64,000 bases of DNA from Pristionchus mayeri (taxonomy: Eukaryota > Nematoda > Chromadorea > Rhabditida > Neodiplogasteridae): contig BTRK01000005.1 of assembly GCA_036245805.1 (NCBI GenBank), positions 12,152,001-12,216,000 of the forward strand, given 5' to 3'. Under the pieces are notes generated by a model, which worked only from the letters and a program-made list of their open reading frames with translations, ran no database searches and was not told where the DNA came from. The position numbers and the translations under genes were made by a program. The stretch's first letter is position 1, and every line of letters begins with the position of its first letter. Positions 45,701 through 58,094 of the stretch are shown piece by piece.

Positions 45701-45789
45701 TGGGAATCCGTCGAATGCGTATCAGCACCATCCACACCACCACGCACACACCCAGCCACCAACCGACAACTCATACATTTGTTCTGTGA
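42781..45789 (+). CDS. Srt-like chemoreceptor GPCR
   Basis: The start MNDSGDSSK joins KVMPIVSQILPIWEFPLHSE, then VIHPPGDYWTQKDGEKQPVF / GYWSVTWGVVCE and ILYIPITIALYEEAKKSSCY, a combination characteristic of Srt receptors. TM2 exons: IMLFLAYIDIIAIFAN and GILIIQGYVFCTNPWFVW. TM3: NCLLLVTNRLFELLNY. TM5: YLFLTSIYMFYFTFLTPP plus GKGMFFDPFIGEA. TM6: NNLIVVMATAVLYISLCIV. TM7: YVYMNFFQAPPALVVIGHIN, YIYLILNKTVQERC, then a His/Thr-rich tail to a TGA at 45787-45789. An AATAAA (45809-45814) follows. Two weak points: the junction near 43890-43975 would not phase for me, and the intron before TM7 is long (about 44450-45240). Probably functional or very recently lost. Confidence 0.65.
45025..45120. repeat. 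Hairpin in Srt intron
   Basis: TAGTTATTTACTT and AAGTAAATAACTA flank GGCAG...CTGCC. Small inverted repeat, non-coding. Confidence 0.6.
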
Positions 45790-45829
45790 AAAAGAATGTG
45801 CTCGCTAAAATAAAGTTGTGAAACTGGGG

Positions 45830-48355
45830 CCATATATTTTCGCACAGATGGTATTGATATATATATATATTGTTTAAATCGCACCCGCATTGTCCCCAGG
45901 AACGAAGCCGTTTAACACGGATCTCCTGTAAAAATGTAGGAAAATGGGAACCTTTTGCGACAGTTTAAAAACAAAGTGTCCTGATTTTGTTGAAACAAGT
46001 CGGACTAGGCATTGTGAGGGTGAGGAGAAAGTATTTCCACTCAGATTTGCGAAATTTGCATGTTGGACGGAGTTATGACCTACAACTTTGGAGGGCCGTA
46101 TGTCCGTTGAATTTTGACCTACAGTGAGCTAATTTTTTCCATTCGATGCGTAATGAACTAATCTACATGCTACTTCTTTTACAATACGAGCAAAAGTGCC
46201 ATCTTCCATGAGTAATTCACAAAAAACCGTTTTTTCATGCATAATATGCAAATTATCTCATTCGTTACCCACCTACAATACGATTTTTATCTTTGATTCT
46301 GATTCTCCATAGTCGAATTGAGGTACGTATGTATTTCATTGCTCATAACTCGGCGCTCTTCATACAGCTACTCAGTAGGAAGAATCCGGACTTGTAATAT
46401 TTTTGAGTTAAATACATTTCGGAATGTATCATGTCTTAAACTTATGCAAATGTGCAAAGTTCGACCATTTTTCGGAAGCTCTCAATTTGGTCTAAAACAT
46501 TGACTCAGTGGCCCAAATCGTTAAACTTGATAGTTTTTGAGATATTATGCGAAAACACATCCTGAGAAGCGCAAAGGTGCCCTTATTGTTTCCACCCCCA
46601 TTGTCTCTACGGACTACGATATCTTGCAAAAACGAAGATCAAAATTTTTTTAGCTGTCGTGTGGGTTCCTGCAATCTTACAGAAGATCCGTGTTAACTGA
46701 ACGTGCAATTGGCATAATGAAACTGTTGAGGTGAACGTGCACGTGCGCTAAGCATGTATTTGAGTATAATCTCTTCCCCTCACCACGAACGAGATGGTGA
46801 AAGATGATTAGATCTCAATTTCCACCTCATTGGAAGATAAATGGATGAAGGGAATAGAGTCTCGTTCACCTCTCTGGAATTCTTGGGTGTAAAGTTTTGT
46901 TATTGAGAGCGATACAAGCATTGTGCTCGTCTGAGAAGACGTCTGGGGGATGCCTGCTGTGGCACAGATAGTCCGTGCTTGCGAAAAACCTAACATACAC
47001 TTCTTGTTGTTTTTTTTGGAAACAATATAGTGCTTTGATCACGATAATCGACTAGCGATCGGACGACCAGTTGTATTGCCAGCAATTGGTATGTACGTTA
47101 TTGATCGATTGAAGTTAACACCATTTTAAAAATTGAAATTACTAGACATTTGTAATGCAACTTTCAATCATCTATCAACAGCGCATGCTTTCAATATGAT
47201 TCCTCACTCGCTACTGCACTATAACATTTTCCTGATCCCACCAAGCAAAATATAAAAAAATATATATCCTATTAGCCCCGGCACGAAGCGCCGGGGCAAT
47301 TTTGGCCGTGAAATGAGAAATTCCCACAGTCGGAAAGGTTCCTGAGAGGGTAGGGTATCGACAACCGTTCAAACTAAAATCCAAGTATCCAGCTTTTGGG
47401 GATCTTAGTTGGGAACCTAGGGGATGCTAAATCCGAAATTTCGAGTCTCTATCACAACCGGAAGTGCCTCAGGCAGACTCCGATTTTTGTCGGTTTCGTG
47501 GCGTCCCGGATTTTTGAGTTGGTGGCGCGAGCATCGTAGAGAGACGTGCTATAGCGCGTATATGGTTGCCCGCATAGAGACTTTTCAGAATTGTGAAATT
47601 CCTTCTGGAAAGGTGCGAAAATCGCCTTCAAAGTTCGAAATTTGACCCCTCTGGCGGTTCGGGCACATTTTCGACTATCCAAGCTCTCAATGGAAAATCC
47701 AAGTTCCTACCGACCTATTGTAGACTAATGTTGACACGGCGAATCCAATGAGCTTAATTTCGAAAAGATTGGTTTTCATCTGTAGGTGCTGACGCCTTTC
47801 AAACATTTTCCCGCGAGAATTTATCCCTATGCCTCCTCCTCCCCTCTCCCTCCCCCGCGCCTCTCTCAGGTCAGGTCAACGGTTGTAAACACGGCGAGTC
47901 GTCTCAAATTGTCAACTATCTGCCTACTATGAAGTGCAATGTTCATATTAATGTAAAATTAGTACCATTTTCGAAATCATCATCTTAAATTACCCATGGC
48001 TGCATGGTTTGTTGGGGTCGAACGGGCACTTTCTGTTTTGTACCATTGTACCCTCTGGGAGAGGAGAGTGCGGAGGTGGGAGTTGAAAGCTTCCGACCTG
48101 ATTCACTACATTTGCCCTCATTTACAATACATAATGAGGCATAATATTCACACTAGCTGTTGGCTAACGCCAACGGCCAAGCGTTGAAGACTGCACAGTC
48201 TATTCTCGGCAGATTGGGTCGTGGCGTCAAAATGCGACGCAGAATGAAGGGGGGGGGGGTGGCACAGAAAAGACCGCTAGGCTTTCCGATGCTTTCCCAT
48301 CTCTATCCTTTCAATGCACTTAGTCGAAAACGCCAATAACGTAAAGAAATCATTC
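45830..48355. other. Intergenic, no gene supported
   Basis: About 2.5 kb. A perfect GC hairpin AGCCCCGGC...GCCGGGGC is at 47274-47297. A segment at 46790-46860 resembles 44605-44690 (ACGAACGAGAT...GATGATTAG), another local duplicate. ORFs such as 47424-47645 lack domain content. An 8-9 G run is at about 48250. Confidence 0.45.
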
Positions 48356-48357
48356 GC

Positions 48358-48750
48358 TCCGCGCCAATAAAAGTCCCGAGATCCACCTTCCGTGGGAAGG
48401 TGGCGTATCCTGGCTTTGCAAGCAAAGTCAACAGCTAAGTGAATTTTGGCTAAATTTCAATTCAATAAAAGGAGTGAGATCCTACTATTAAAACCATCAG
48501 TTCAATAAAAGTCCCGTGATCAACAGCCAAAATTCGCGCTCTATTGTTCATGTGTCGCTGTTGGCAGATTTGCAAAGTACGAATAAATAGAGCGCGAATT
48601 CTGTTGATCACGGGACTTTTATTGAACTGATGGTTTTAATAGTAGAATCTCACTCCTTTTATTGAATTGAAATTTAGCCAAAATTCACTTAGCTGTTGAC
48701 TTTGCTTGCAAAGCCAGGATACGCCACCTTCCCACGGAAGGTGGCGCGGA
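48358..48750. mobile_element. ~390-bp palindromic element
   Basis: Arms start CCGCGCC and CCACCTTCCGTGGGAAGGTGG, themselves small palindromes, and pair across nearly their full length, including AATAAAAGTCCCGTGATCAA on each side. Centre near 48565. Non-coding. Confidence 0.85.
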
Positions 48751-48984
48751 TGTTGTATTATTTTCCGATACAGTCATATTTCGTAATGCAGTAGAATTAT
48801 ATTATTTTTCCGAATACTTTATTGCCTGCAGACTATAATTTATTCTCGCCTCAATTCCAGGAAAACACAGATACGAACACTAATCCTGTTGTCTCCCTCT
48901 TCCTATTTTTGCAGTATTCTTCGTCGCACTGGGCGATAACCATGGTCCATGGAACAAGGAAGGACGACTCCTCACTTTGTCTTC

Positions 48985-49119
48985 TCTATAGCAAGTGATG
49001 GTAAAGATAAGATGATAAAAATACGTGCTAAACATATCGTCCACTTGGTCTTCGATGAGAAATCGATGAGAATTATTAAAACACTAATCGGATATTTGGA
49101 GCTCGTGACGGAAAAGTAA
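48985..49119 (+). other. Possible orphan exon
   Basis: An open stretch ending at TAA 49117 reads DGKDKMIKIRAKHIVHLVFD, then EKSMRIIKTLIGYLELV. The texture resembles the C-terminal part of the F-box proteins at 16-20 kb. No matching upstream exon was found, so it may be a relic. Confidence 0.2.
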
Positions 49120-49316
49120 TTCACTGTAAAGCCAAAGGCCGCATTTGTCCGTAAACTGGTATCTTTTGCAAAACACGCTTGTTTTGGATGGAAAAGGGAG
49201 AGATTTTGCTCCGATGTCATGTGAAAACAGCCGCTCTTGTTTACGGGTATAAATGGGTAAGGAGCGACGAGGGGAGCGCGTGAGCAGACTGTATTCGCAC
49301 CACCAGCAGAATAACA

Positions 49317-50204
49317 ATGTCACAGAGTGAGTTTTCCAGCCAATTTTAGAAATATTAATCGAATTTGTGCCGTTTTTCAAAATATTGATCGAAAATTGCA
49401 GAATTCGAGCCCATTTTCGACGCTATCAGCAAGAAGGTTGGAAATGCGTATGAGACGGTTGGTTTTAGCACAGTTCCTATCGGAAAACTGAGGAATTCTA
49501 GCTTTAAAATGCGGACTTTTGAATTTGCCATTTTGATTCATTTCGAAATCAGGGCGACGTAGACGCTGCGGCGGACATGTACGATGAGCATGGCGTGATC
49601 GTCGGGAAGAAGAACAGCAGGGTATACTTCGGCAGAGAGCGTGCGTACTTTAATTTTCTCCTTCTGAAATCATAATTTGCTTTCAGAAATCAAGGAGATG
49701 ATCGACCATCTGATGGGAAAGAAGGACTTCAAGGTGTGCAAAATTTCTAAATTTTGTAACAAGAAATTTTGAAAATAAAGTTATTAGGAAACTTGTATTG
49801 TAGATGCTCAACAAGTCGATCCACGATGTCGGAGACGGCCGATTCTATGTTGACGTCGACTACGAGACGAAGGATATGATGAGCGGATCGGAAGCGAGAG
49901 GTTTAATTTTCGTTTTTGGATAAAGGGACTGATGGTTTCATTTTTTTCTCACTAACATGAATCCCTTGCTTACAAATAGTAGTTTTGAAACGCATTTTGT
50001 CATGCACTTTTAAATTCAGTATGCAAGTCCTGGCACCTTTAACAATTTACAGGGTATGTCTGAGTTTAGTAGATTTATTTAATTCCACCAATTCTGTCTA
50101 CTAAAAATGTCTGTGTGTTCCATAAACATTATGCAGGTACTTTCCATCAACTCTTCCACAAGAAGGACGACGAGTGGAAGTGCGTCTACGAGTGTTTTGA
50201 GTAA
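49317..50204 (+). CDS. Small DUF4440/NTF2-like protein
   Basis: Five or six exons keep phase: MSQ at 49317, FEPIFDAISKK (about 49402-49434), GDVDAAADMYDEHGVIVGKK (49552-49641), EIKEMIDHLMGKKDFK (49687-49733), MLNKSIHDVGDGRFYVDVDY (49803-49902) and TFHQLFHKKDDEWKCVYECF (50137-50204). The roughly 115-residue product has the alpha-beta pattern of DUF4440/SnoaL-like folds: an N-terminal helix with AxxMYDEHGVIVG, then strands. Such proteins are soluble and of unclear function in worms. An AATAAA follows at 50371. It is the best-preserved conserved gene in the window. Confidence 0.75.
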
Positions 50205-50620
50205 ACACATGAATCAACCACCATTAATATCTCCATATCAACCATGAACCAGCAAGTACACGTATCTATCTACGATGTTATCCATCGCATTGATGACGTC
50301 ACACGAATGTGTTTAGTGTAACTATTACTCTTTATGCTCATGTGTATAAAATATCGTTTATTTATAACTGAATAAAGTGAATGAATAATACAAAAAAAAA
50401 TTATTCAGTTGTCTGAACATGTTTAAGAATATATATGTATGAGTCAAAAACTTGGGAAATGACGTATTGAGGACATTAATGGGATGTTGTGACAACAGTC
50501 TCTTCCTCTCCACCACTTCCTGCTTTGGTGATTAGTGATCGCAGCCAGAGCATACAAATAAAATACAAAAAGTAGAGCAATTTGCATTGAAATCTACGCA
50601 TACTGAACACCACATCTAAA
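50205..50620. other. Intergenic between convergent genes
   Basis: 3' ends of the DUF4440-like gene (+) and Srd-like copy A (-). No additional gene. Confidence 0.5.
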
Positions 50621-51960
50621 TGATCTCAAATGGTGACAACTCCCACTCTTGTACTTTTCTTCTTCGAATGTTCGTCCGATTGCGAGTCGGATACAGTTTG
50701 AGTTGAGTAACAGCACATCTGCTGCACGAACCTATAGTATTTGGTATAGTTTTTTTGCTTGCTTAGGTTGTATAAGAGATTGCATTATTATTGCATTTTT
50801 TTGCATTTTTAGATTGCATTTTTACAATCCCTTTTTTCAATTTTCACATTGAAGATGTTGCCCTATGAAATGTCCAAAATAACCGATCTCGTCGGTTCAC
50901 CAACCTCCGATATGGTTTCAGGACGGTCAGAGTGATGAGCGGAGAAGCGACATCGAAGATGCTAACTGACTGCAATTTTCCAGATTATGTAATAACTGCT
51001 AATTATGGCCAAAATCAACTATCATTTCTCTTATCAGAAAGGGTTGGTGAAACTGGCAATATCCTAGCTATAAGCTCTGAAGAGCCTATAGCTAGGCTAT
51101 TGCCTTTTACCAGAAGAAAGTGTAGGATTACAAACCACGTGTTCTCCCCTCTGCAAGTACGGAGACGGATAGATTCCGAAGATGTCGATGCCGAAACCGA
51201 CGACGCCGAATACCATGCACCCAGGCAAAAGTGCTTGCGCCGTAAGCGAGTGCAGAATTGCCTGGTGGCGAGTGCGCTCAGCAACACTGTTCTGAAGCAA
51301 GTGTATTAAATGCATTACGTAAGCGTGATTTTTGTCTCATCCGGTATCATGAAAGTTATATTGTATTCACACTTCGATCTAACGATATGCGAAACAAGTA
51401 TGTAGGGAGATAACTGTGCTTATTCTGCGCACCAATTGGTTGATCTTCGAAACCAGTCTTGCTCGAAGTGCGGCCGTCGAAGCGAGACAAATGACAAAGA
51501 AGACAGCGATGCCGCCGATTACGCTTCGCCCATGCCATTTCCCACCAACTCGGTTCGAGAACAAATTTTTTCGTGCAGTAGGTCACGCTCGAGAACTCGG
51601 GCATCTCGACACGAACAGGCACTGGACAAGCCGGCCGGAAAACAATATAGATTTACTAATCAGTCCGATATATTTGAATCATGCTGACTAGTTTATCTAG
51701 CTGTTATTCGACTCTATGGTCACTGGGGATTCCTAAATATTTCCAAAATCCAATGGGAAACTTACTAGCACAAACCAGCTGGGAACGGTGGATGCTATTG
51801 CGATGGCTATCAGATTGCGACGATGGACGGTGGATGCATTGGCCGTTGGTTGGGAGAGCACCCAGACTCGGTAGGAGAACGAGAGCATAAGGAGCACGTT
51901 GGAGTGAATCAGCATCGCGACGTGAAATGCTGGGTGAGCAAGGATTAGGGTTAGAATTAG

Positions 51961-52073
51961 AGCTCGAGATACGATAACACGGCCTCTTCATTTTACACAC
52001 TCTCTCACTGGTCGACCAGTCTAGAGAGTGTGTGAAATGAAGAGATGAATGCCCGAATTACGAACTCTAGTTA
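51961..52073. mobile_element. Hairpin MITE in an Srd-like intron
   Basis: CTTCATTTTACACACTCTCTC pairs with GAGAGTGTGTGAAATGAAG. Same family as 281-384. Confidence 0.75.
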
Positions 52074-52443
52074 GCATGAGGAAAGTGTTAAATGTAGTGT
52101 CTCACAGAAGATGGCGTGGCATTGTTGTGAACCCAGTAGCTTACAAGGGCCAGCAAAGGCCAACACCAGGGATCCGTCCACGTTCACAACCTTAAATGAA
52201 CATCGAGACTAGCCTGTAAAATAGTTTCCCCGTTTTAGCTATTCCGTATTTTTTTCATTCCATTTGTATCCGGAGCGATCCTATAATTGTAAAAAGCAAA
52301 CAAAAATACAACATCGGGATGTAGATCTATCGATTGTGTTGATTTTTTAACTGGAAAATTTAAAAAGTGATAATTTTTTTTGCAGTTAATGGCAATTTAT
52401 GAAGGATGATACAGTAGGTGAACATATTCATCAAAGGCGGCAT

Positions 52444-52510
52444 CACGTCATAGTTCTCATCCGACCTACATCATAGTTCTTATCCGACCTACATCATAGT
52501 TCTCATCCCA
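52444..52510. repeat. ~24-bp tandem repeat, three copies
   Basis: CATAGTTCTCATCCGACCTA (with one C/T change) occurs three times at a spacing of about 24 bases. It sits in the intron next to the TM2 exon of copy A. A related inverted piece (GATGAGAACTATGACGTC) is near 55228. Confidence 0.8.
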
Positions 52511-52677
52511 ACTAGTGTCTTCTGCTTAATAATACCTCAGCACGACTGCGACGCTGGCGATCGCTGCGGTCATGTCGACGATCGCCGTATTCATAATGAA
52601 GACCGAATATGAGCGCATGTGAGGTGGAGTCCTGCGAATGAATATGAGGATATGGGCATTTTGTTAGCGATGACAGC

Positions 52678-52992
52678 TTACAAGGAAAGGCCGCGTGGGT
52701 AAGGTGGAGTTTTTGGATGAGACATAGCGGGATCAAAAGAGGATCAAATTCTAAGAACGTCTACGTTTTCCATATCTGCTGAGGACCTCTGTGGATGGCT
52801 GGGTGGTAGTGGAATTTCGGGACATATGCTGAGATATACGTTTTTAAACCTCTCCCCACTATGAGCCCAGACATCCACAGAGGTCCTCAGCAGATATAGA
52901 AAACGTAGAAGTTCTTAGAATTTGATCCTCTTTCGACCCCGCTATGCCTCATCCAAAAACTCCACCTTACCCTCTCGACCTTTCCTTGTTAG
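52678..52992. mobile_element. 315-bp hairpin element in intron of copy A
   Basis: TACAAGGAAAGG...GGTAAGGTGGAGTTTTTGG pairs with CCAAAAACTCCACCTTACC...CCTTTCCTTG. Inner arms contain CTGCTGAGGACCTCTGTGGA and its complement. Lies between TM1 and TM2 exons. Confidence 0.85.
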
Positions 52993-53799
52993 TGGGAAAG
53001 GTCCCCTCTAGGGTTCTCTTATTGGAATCGTTTTATATCATTTTCAGAATTGTTTCATGTTCGCTATTCATAGGATCTAGATTACATAAACATATCTGAC
53101 GATGATTCAAAACCATTCCAATAAGAAAACCCTAGTCCCCTCGTTCTGCAAATCTCTCGACGTCCTGGCCAGTCATGATGTCATGCACATCGGAATCCAG
53201 TTTCTAATCAAGATACCAGAATCTGGATCGAGAACGCACAGAAGAAAAGTGCCATACCGAGTAATAATTGCAGCGATTAGGATGACGTTGAGAACGAGCG
53301 ACGCTCCATCGAGAGTGGTTAGAACGATGATGTGAACCAAATCATCTGTAGAAAGCATGGCAAAACCAAGCCAACCGTGCTCAACGGCTGCAACTGTCTC
53401 AACAAGCATGGGCAGTAATTGCAATTGCTTTTTCTTCACACATAATGTTTGTTATTCGATATTTTGTGAGAAAATGCTGCAAATTTATGAGAAAATTGTG
53501 TTGACCATTGAGATATAATTGCATAAATCATGTTACAATCGTAAATTTATTTTCATATCAGTACGGTGTTGGGGTACATTGCTTTCATAATATGATAATA
53601 GTTTGAAATTATGGAAGATCTTGTTTAATTTGAAATGTTGGGGTGGGGTGGAATTATACTTTTCGCTCTCGAAAACTGTACAATTACTGTACAATCCGAT
53701 CAGAAAATAATGATGTTCATATTTGTAAAACGATATTATAATCATGTTGTTTCGAAGCACCAAGCAACTTCTGATGCATGACAGACTTGTTTTTGCCGC

Positions 53800-53935
53800 A
53801 CGAAACGTCTGGGTGTGTCCGAAATCTTCTAGGAGAAAATGAGCAGAGCGAACCAGCTGGGAACGGTCGATCCCATAGCGATCGATACCAAAGTAGAGCG
53901 TTTTACGGAGGAGACAGTGGTAGTTGGCCATTTCT
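53800..53935 (-). pseudogene. Relic exon of a fourth Srd-like receptor
   Basis: The minus-strand frame VSSVKRSTLVSIAMGSTVPS WFALL aligns with the TM4 exon of copies A to C (...TLVAIALASTVPSW). No other exons of this copy are visible between 53.44 and 54.85 kb. An isolated fragment. Confidence 0.6.
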
Positions 53936-54850
53936 TTCTTATCATTTTTTTGATTTATTTTTAATTGTGTTGAACGTTTAAAAATAATAGACGCACAGTG
54001 TGTTCAACGATAATTATGTTCTCGCCAAGTTTGCAAAGAAATTGAATTTTTTTTGCACAAGTATGTTTTCATTAAATAATTTGCAGGAAAATTCTGCAAT
54101 TTCGTGAGAAAATATTGTTGAACATTGGACAATTAATTTCACGTTCCTTCTGAGATTGAAAACGAACTGCAAAACTTTGAGAAGTCTGGCCAAGAAAATT
54201 ATAACGTCTAAAGATACTGAAAAACATTTGTAATAGCGATTTTGCAGGACTTCGTTCGAGCCGAAGTAACTTTTTTTTAAAAATTTTTGAAATGCAGTGA
54301 AGACATTGTTCACAAAATGCGCTGGCAATTAATCAAAGAAACTTTTATTTCTGCATCAAAAGTGATGGAAAGCGAGATCACTTTGCTTTAGAGCGAATCC
54401 CTTTCGCCCTTTCGCGTATGAGTCGGACAAATGCTGGCAAAAGCCAATAAAGTTTAATCTCTGAAACCTCTTTAATTGGGGGGGGGGGTTATCCTGGACG
54501 CTGTTGACGATGCGCACAATCATTTTGCTCAGAAATTGTCCGTGTTATCTCCAGATCACGTGACTTCAAAATCTGGTTTTTCTCAACAATCATTATTTCT
54601 AGTACCATTAAAATGAAGCAGAATTGATCCATGGCGTCAGAATCGTAAGGGGAACAAACTTGCTTAGTTAATTTTTCATGATTTATTATATTTATATTGA
54701 TAATTGCAACTTTAAAAGCATCAAATTGTAATCGGTGAGAGTAGCATCAATCATGATCGGTTATACATTTGTTCTGAGTTAGATCGCACAAATAAATATA
54801 CAACATATAAATTGCACGATATAAATTGCATGCTTATGCTGAACATTGTA
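53936..54850. other. Intergenic, no gene seen
   Basis: AT-rich. A run of ten or more G lies at about 54478-54488. No exons recognised. Confidence 0.4.
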
Positions 54851-54856
54851 TCCGAG

Positions 54857-57443
54857 TCAGATCTGAATGATGTTTGTGGTAACTCCCACTTTCGTGCTTC
54901 GTTTCCTGCTATGCTCGTCCGACTGCGAGTCGACCACTGCTTGGCGTGGGCAACATAGCAAGTGCTGCACGAACCTCAAACAAAGAGTTCGGTTATCCGA
55001 TATTATTGTTCGTTTTCGCCTTGGATGTGAATGACCTCATCTCATCCAAAGCATGTTATTGCTCAGAATAAAATTCGTGATAATCGATCAAATCTATAGG
55101 TTAGTGTTGTGGTCGCATCGGATGTTCTGGTTGAAATGGAATGGAGTTACTTTGTACGGAATACATTTACTCCCTCATACGCTTCCATCCTTTGCAATAA
55201 CTCTATAGCCACATGCGGCACTAGGTGGGATGAGAACTATGACGTCGTGCCGCCTCTGATATAGTACCGCCCCCCAGAGGCATTCAAACATGTATAAATC
55301 TACCTATCTGTCATTTGCACACTCCCCCCCCTACCGGCGTGTGACCACATAACATGATGAGAGTCTTTTCCCACGAATCCACACCTAATCAAATCTAGTA
55401 GTATACCTATATAAATAGATTAAAGAATATAAGTTCGCTTGTTCACCAACCTCCGATATGGGTGCAAGACGGTGAGAGTGATGAGCGGAGAGGCGAACGC
55501 GAAGATGCTAACAACCTAGAATACTGCATGCTTAGATATTTGTTATTATTGCCAGATTCTATCCCCAAGGAGCACGAGACTGTCACCGTCCCACGTCATG
55601 TTGATTCATAAATTATAACTAGTGGTTGCCGGCTAAAAACTCGAGAATACACGCCAAGAGGGACAACAAATGAGCATAAATCACGAACAGTGTGTGCGGC
55701 TCGCTGAAAGTACAGTGACTGGTAGAGTCCGGTGAAGTCGACAATGAAGCAGACGCCGCCGGTCACCATGCACAGCGGCAGGAGAGCCTGAGCGGTGAGC
55801 GACCGCAGGATCGCCTGCTGCCGGGAGCGTTCTGCCAAGCTGCCCTGAAACGCGCATATTTGCATCACGTGAACGCGATACTAAGTTGAGGTTACTCTTA
55901 AGTTACTCTTAAGGGGATGTGCGCATTATGAAGAAAAAGGTGGAATTATGATTATTGTACGCACCAATCCATTTATCTTCGCGATCAGTCGTGCTCGAAG
56001 GGCAGCCATCGCGCCTAAGCTGGCAGCGAAGAAGCAGAGTAAGTACACGATCACGCCTCGCTCCAACCACTTATCTCCCTCTCGATTTGAGTACAAATCG
56101 AGGATGCAGTAGGTCTTGTTGGCGAACTCGGCCAGATCGAGGTCTTCAAACGAGCACGCGCTGTACATCCAGACCGAAAATAGTGATTTTAACGAATGAA
56201 ATGCATTTTGAATCGTGCAGTGCATGTGTTGGATAGCAGCGACATGGGAACGTAGATGAGATTTAATATAACCACATGGAATAGAAAAATACAATGCATT
56301 ATCACTCGTTTCATCAGGTTTAGAGATATAACTAGAGTGCAAAATGCAATTTCATCACTTAAAATTGTGCTTTTTGCCAAGGAACTAACCAGTAAAGTCC
56401 AGCTGGGAACGGTGGAAGCGAGCGCAATAGCGACTAGAGTGTAGCGGCTCGCTGAGTTGACCTTCTGCTGTGAGAGAGCCCACACTCGGTACGCGAAGGA
56501 GAGAAGGAGGAGCACGTTGGAGTGGGTGAGCAGGGCAGCGTGCAAAGCTGGTGAGAATTAATAATTTATTAATAAGTCAATTTATTAATTAATAATTTAT
56601 TAATAAGTCAATTCATGTCATCCCACTATCCTCACTTTATAATGCTTAATGGTTGCAATATTTATGCTAACAATATACAGATGTGTATCACATTGTTCGT
56701 TATCATAAGAATGTGTTATCTCACAGAAAATGGCATTGCACTGTTGCGCCCCCAGAAGTGTGCAGGGACCAGCATCCACCATGAAGAGGATTCCGTCCAC
56801 GGTGACTATCCTAAAAAAAATAAATTACAAAACGAAACAAAAATAGTTAAGTTAATTGTTAATTGTACAAAATTTATGCGAACCAGCAGATACTCATAGA
56901 GACAAAATTTCAACCCTACCCAGCTCATTCAGTGTGGATTTTACGTTTGTGACTCAATCTATTACGTCCCTAGAAGAATACTAAGAAATTTTGAGTTATA
57001 CATAGTCGGTATGTGGGACGAGCATGTCAATGCTAGAAAGGTGTAAAACTTATGATGTCATACCTGCGCACCACTGCTGCACTTGCTATAGCTGCGGCCA
57101 TGTCGACTATCGCAGTGTTGATAAGAAAGACCGCGTATGAGCGAAGATGAGCAGGAGTGCTGAGAAGGAATTGGAAAAGGGTGATATAGACAAGCAAATA
57201 TTTAACAAATATTCTCCTGATGTTTCACTTTGTATTTGGCAGATTTGAGCCCTGAGAGAGAACGCTGAATGATCGTCGATGGTCCTCAGCAAACAGATTC
57301 CAATAGTTTTCATGATAAATTTCACAATTAAAATTAAATTACCGTGTTGTAATTGCAAGAATTAAGATGATATTCAGCCCGAGTGACAGGCAGTCCAACG
57401 TGGCTAGCACGACGATATGCACCAACTCGTCAGTAGAATGCAT
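54857..57443 (-). CDS. Srd-like chemoreceptor, copy B
   Basis: Seven-TM receptor built from exons MHSTDELVHIVVLATLDCLS (57443), TPAHLRSYAVFLINTAIVDM, VDGILFMVDAGPCTLLG, HSNVLLLLSFAYRVW...STVPSWTLL (about 56547-56398), an extracellular-loop/TM5 exon (YSACSFEDLDLAEFANKTYC ... LERGVIVYLLCFFAASL, about 56172-55970), AERSRQQAILRSLTAQALLP (TM6, 55850-55680), SIFAFASPLITLTVLHPYRR (TM7) and a tail FVQHLLCC...STKVGVTT ending at 54857. The first four junctions phase cleanly. The acceptor before the extracellular-loop exon reads TTTTCG|GTC where copy C has TTTTGTTCAG|GTC, so splicing there may be impaired. The best-preserved member of the cluster. Srd assignment is by pattern only. Confidence 0.6.
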
Positions 57444-58094
57444 GGCAACCACTAATGACCAGCCGCGCGCAGCTGCTTCTGTGTTCTCATCGAGCTTGCA
57501 AAGTAATTGCAATTGTTATTTTTTCCCACGACATATGTTTTCTTATTAAATATTGAGAGATGAAATACGGCCGAAGCGGAAAACATCATGGGAATATTCA
57601 AAGCTGGGATTGAGATTTGGTAGTGGGAAGTTGGTCGAACCGATCTGACACCCCTCTCATTTCCAGTTTATATTGTAAATTTTAAAATGTGCATTCCAGC
57701 TTCAAATAATATTGATTTTTTATCGTAGAATGGCTGACGTTATCATCGCAGTAATCTTATGAACATACTTGGCATTAATTTTTGCGTCAATGGCATAAGC
57801 GATGCACAAAATTAATGTAATTTTTGAATAATGATGTTATGTAAACGATTGAATATCAACAACCAAAGATCATGAGATATTTAGACTGCTAAATTGTGTG
57901 GGAAAAAATTGTCCGCTGAAAACAAATTGAATACCAACAATCATAGATCGCGAGAAAATATGATTTTTTTACAACTGAACTGACTAGGGCATTGAAAATA
58001 CTACCACCATACTGAATATGAATGATGTAACATTACGGGGGCAATCTTCCTTCTAATCTGCGTATTATGAGCGTCAATTCCTGTACGAATGAAG

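Larger units (their letters stand above)
50626..53358 (-). pseudogene. Srd-like chemoreceptor, copy A (frameshifted)
   Basis: Exons from the start: MLSTDDLVHIIVLTTLDGAS (53358; TM1), TPPHMRSYSVFIMNTAIVDM (TM2, about 52625-52540), VDGSLVLAFAGPCKLLG (TM3, about 52195-52110), HSNVLLMLSFSYRVW...STVPSWFVL (TM3-4, about 51925-51775), EMPEFSSVTYC then VIGGIAVFFVICLASTAALR (about 51620-51435), SVAERTRHQAILHSLTAQAL (TM6, 51298-51120), the final SIFD..SPLITL..PYRR and tail FVQQMCC...STRVGVV (stop at 50626). An extra base near 51562, and probably another near 51600, break the extracellular-loop/TM5 exon. Two MITEs lie in its introns. Confidence 0.7.
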
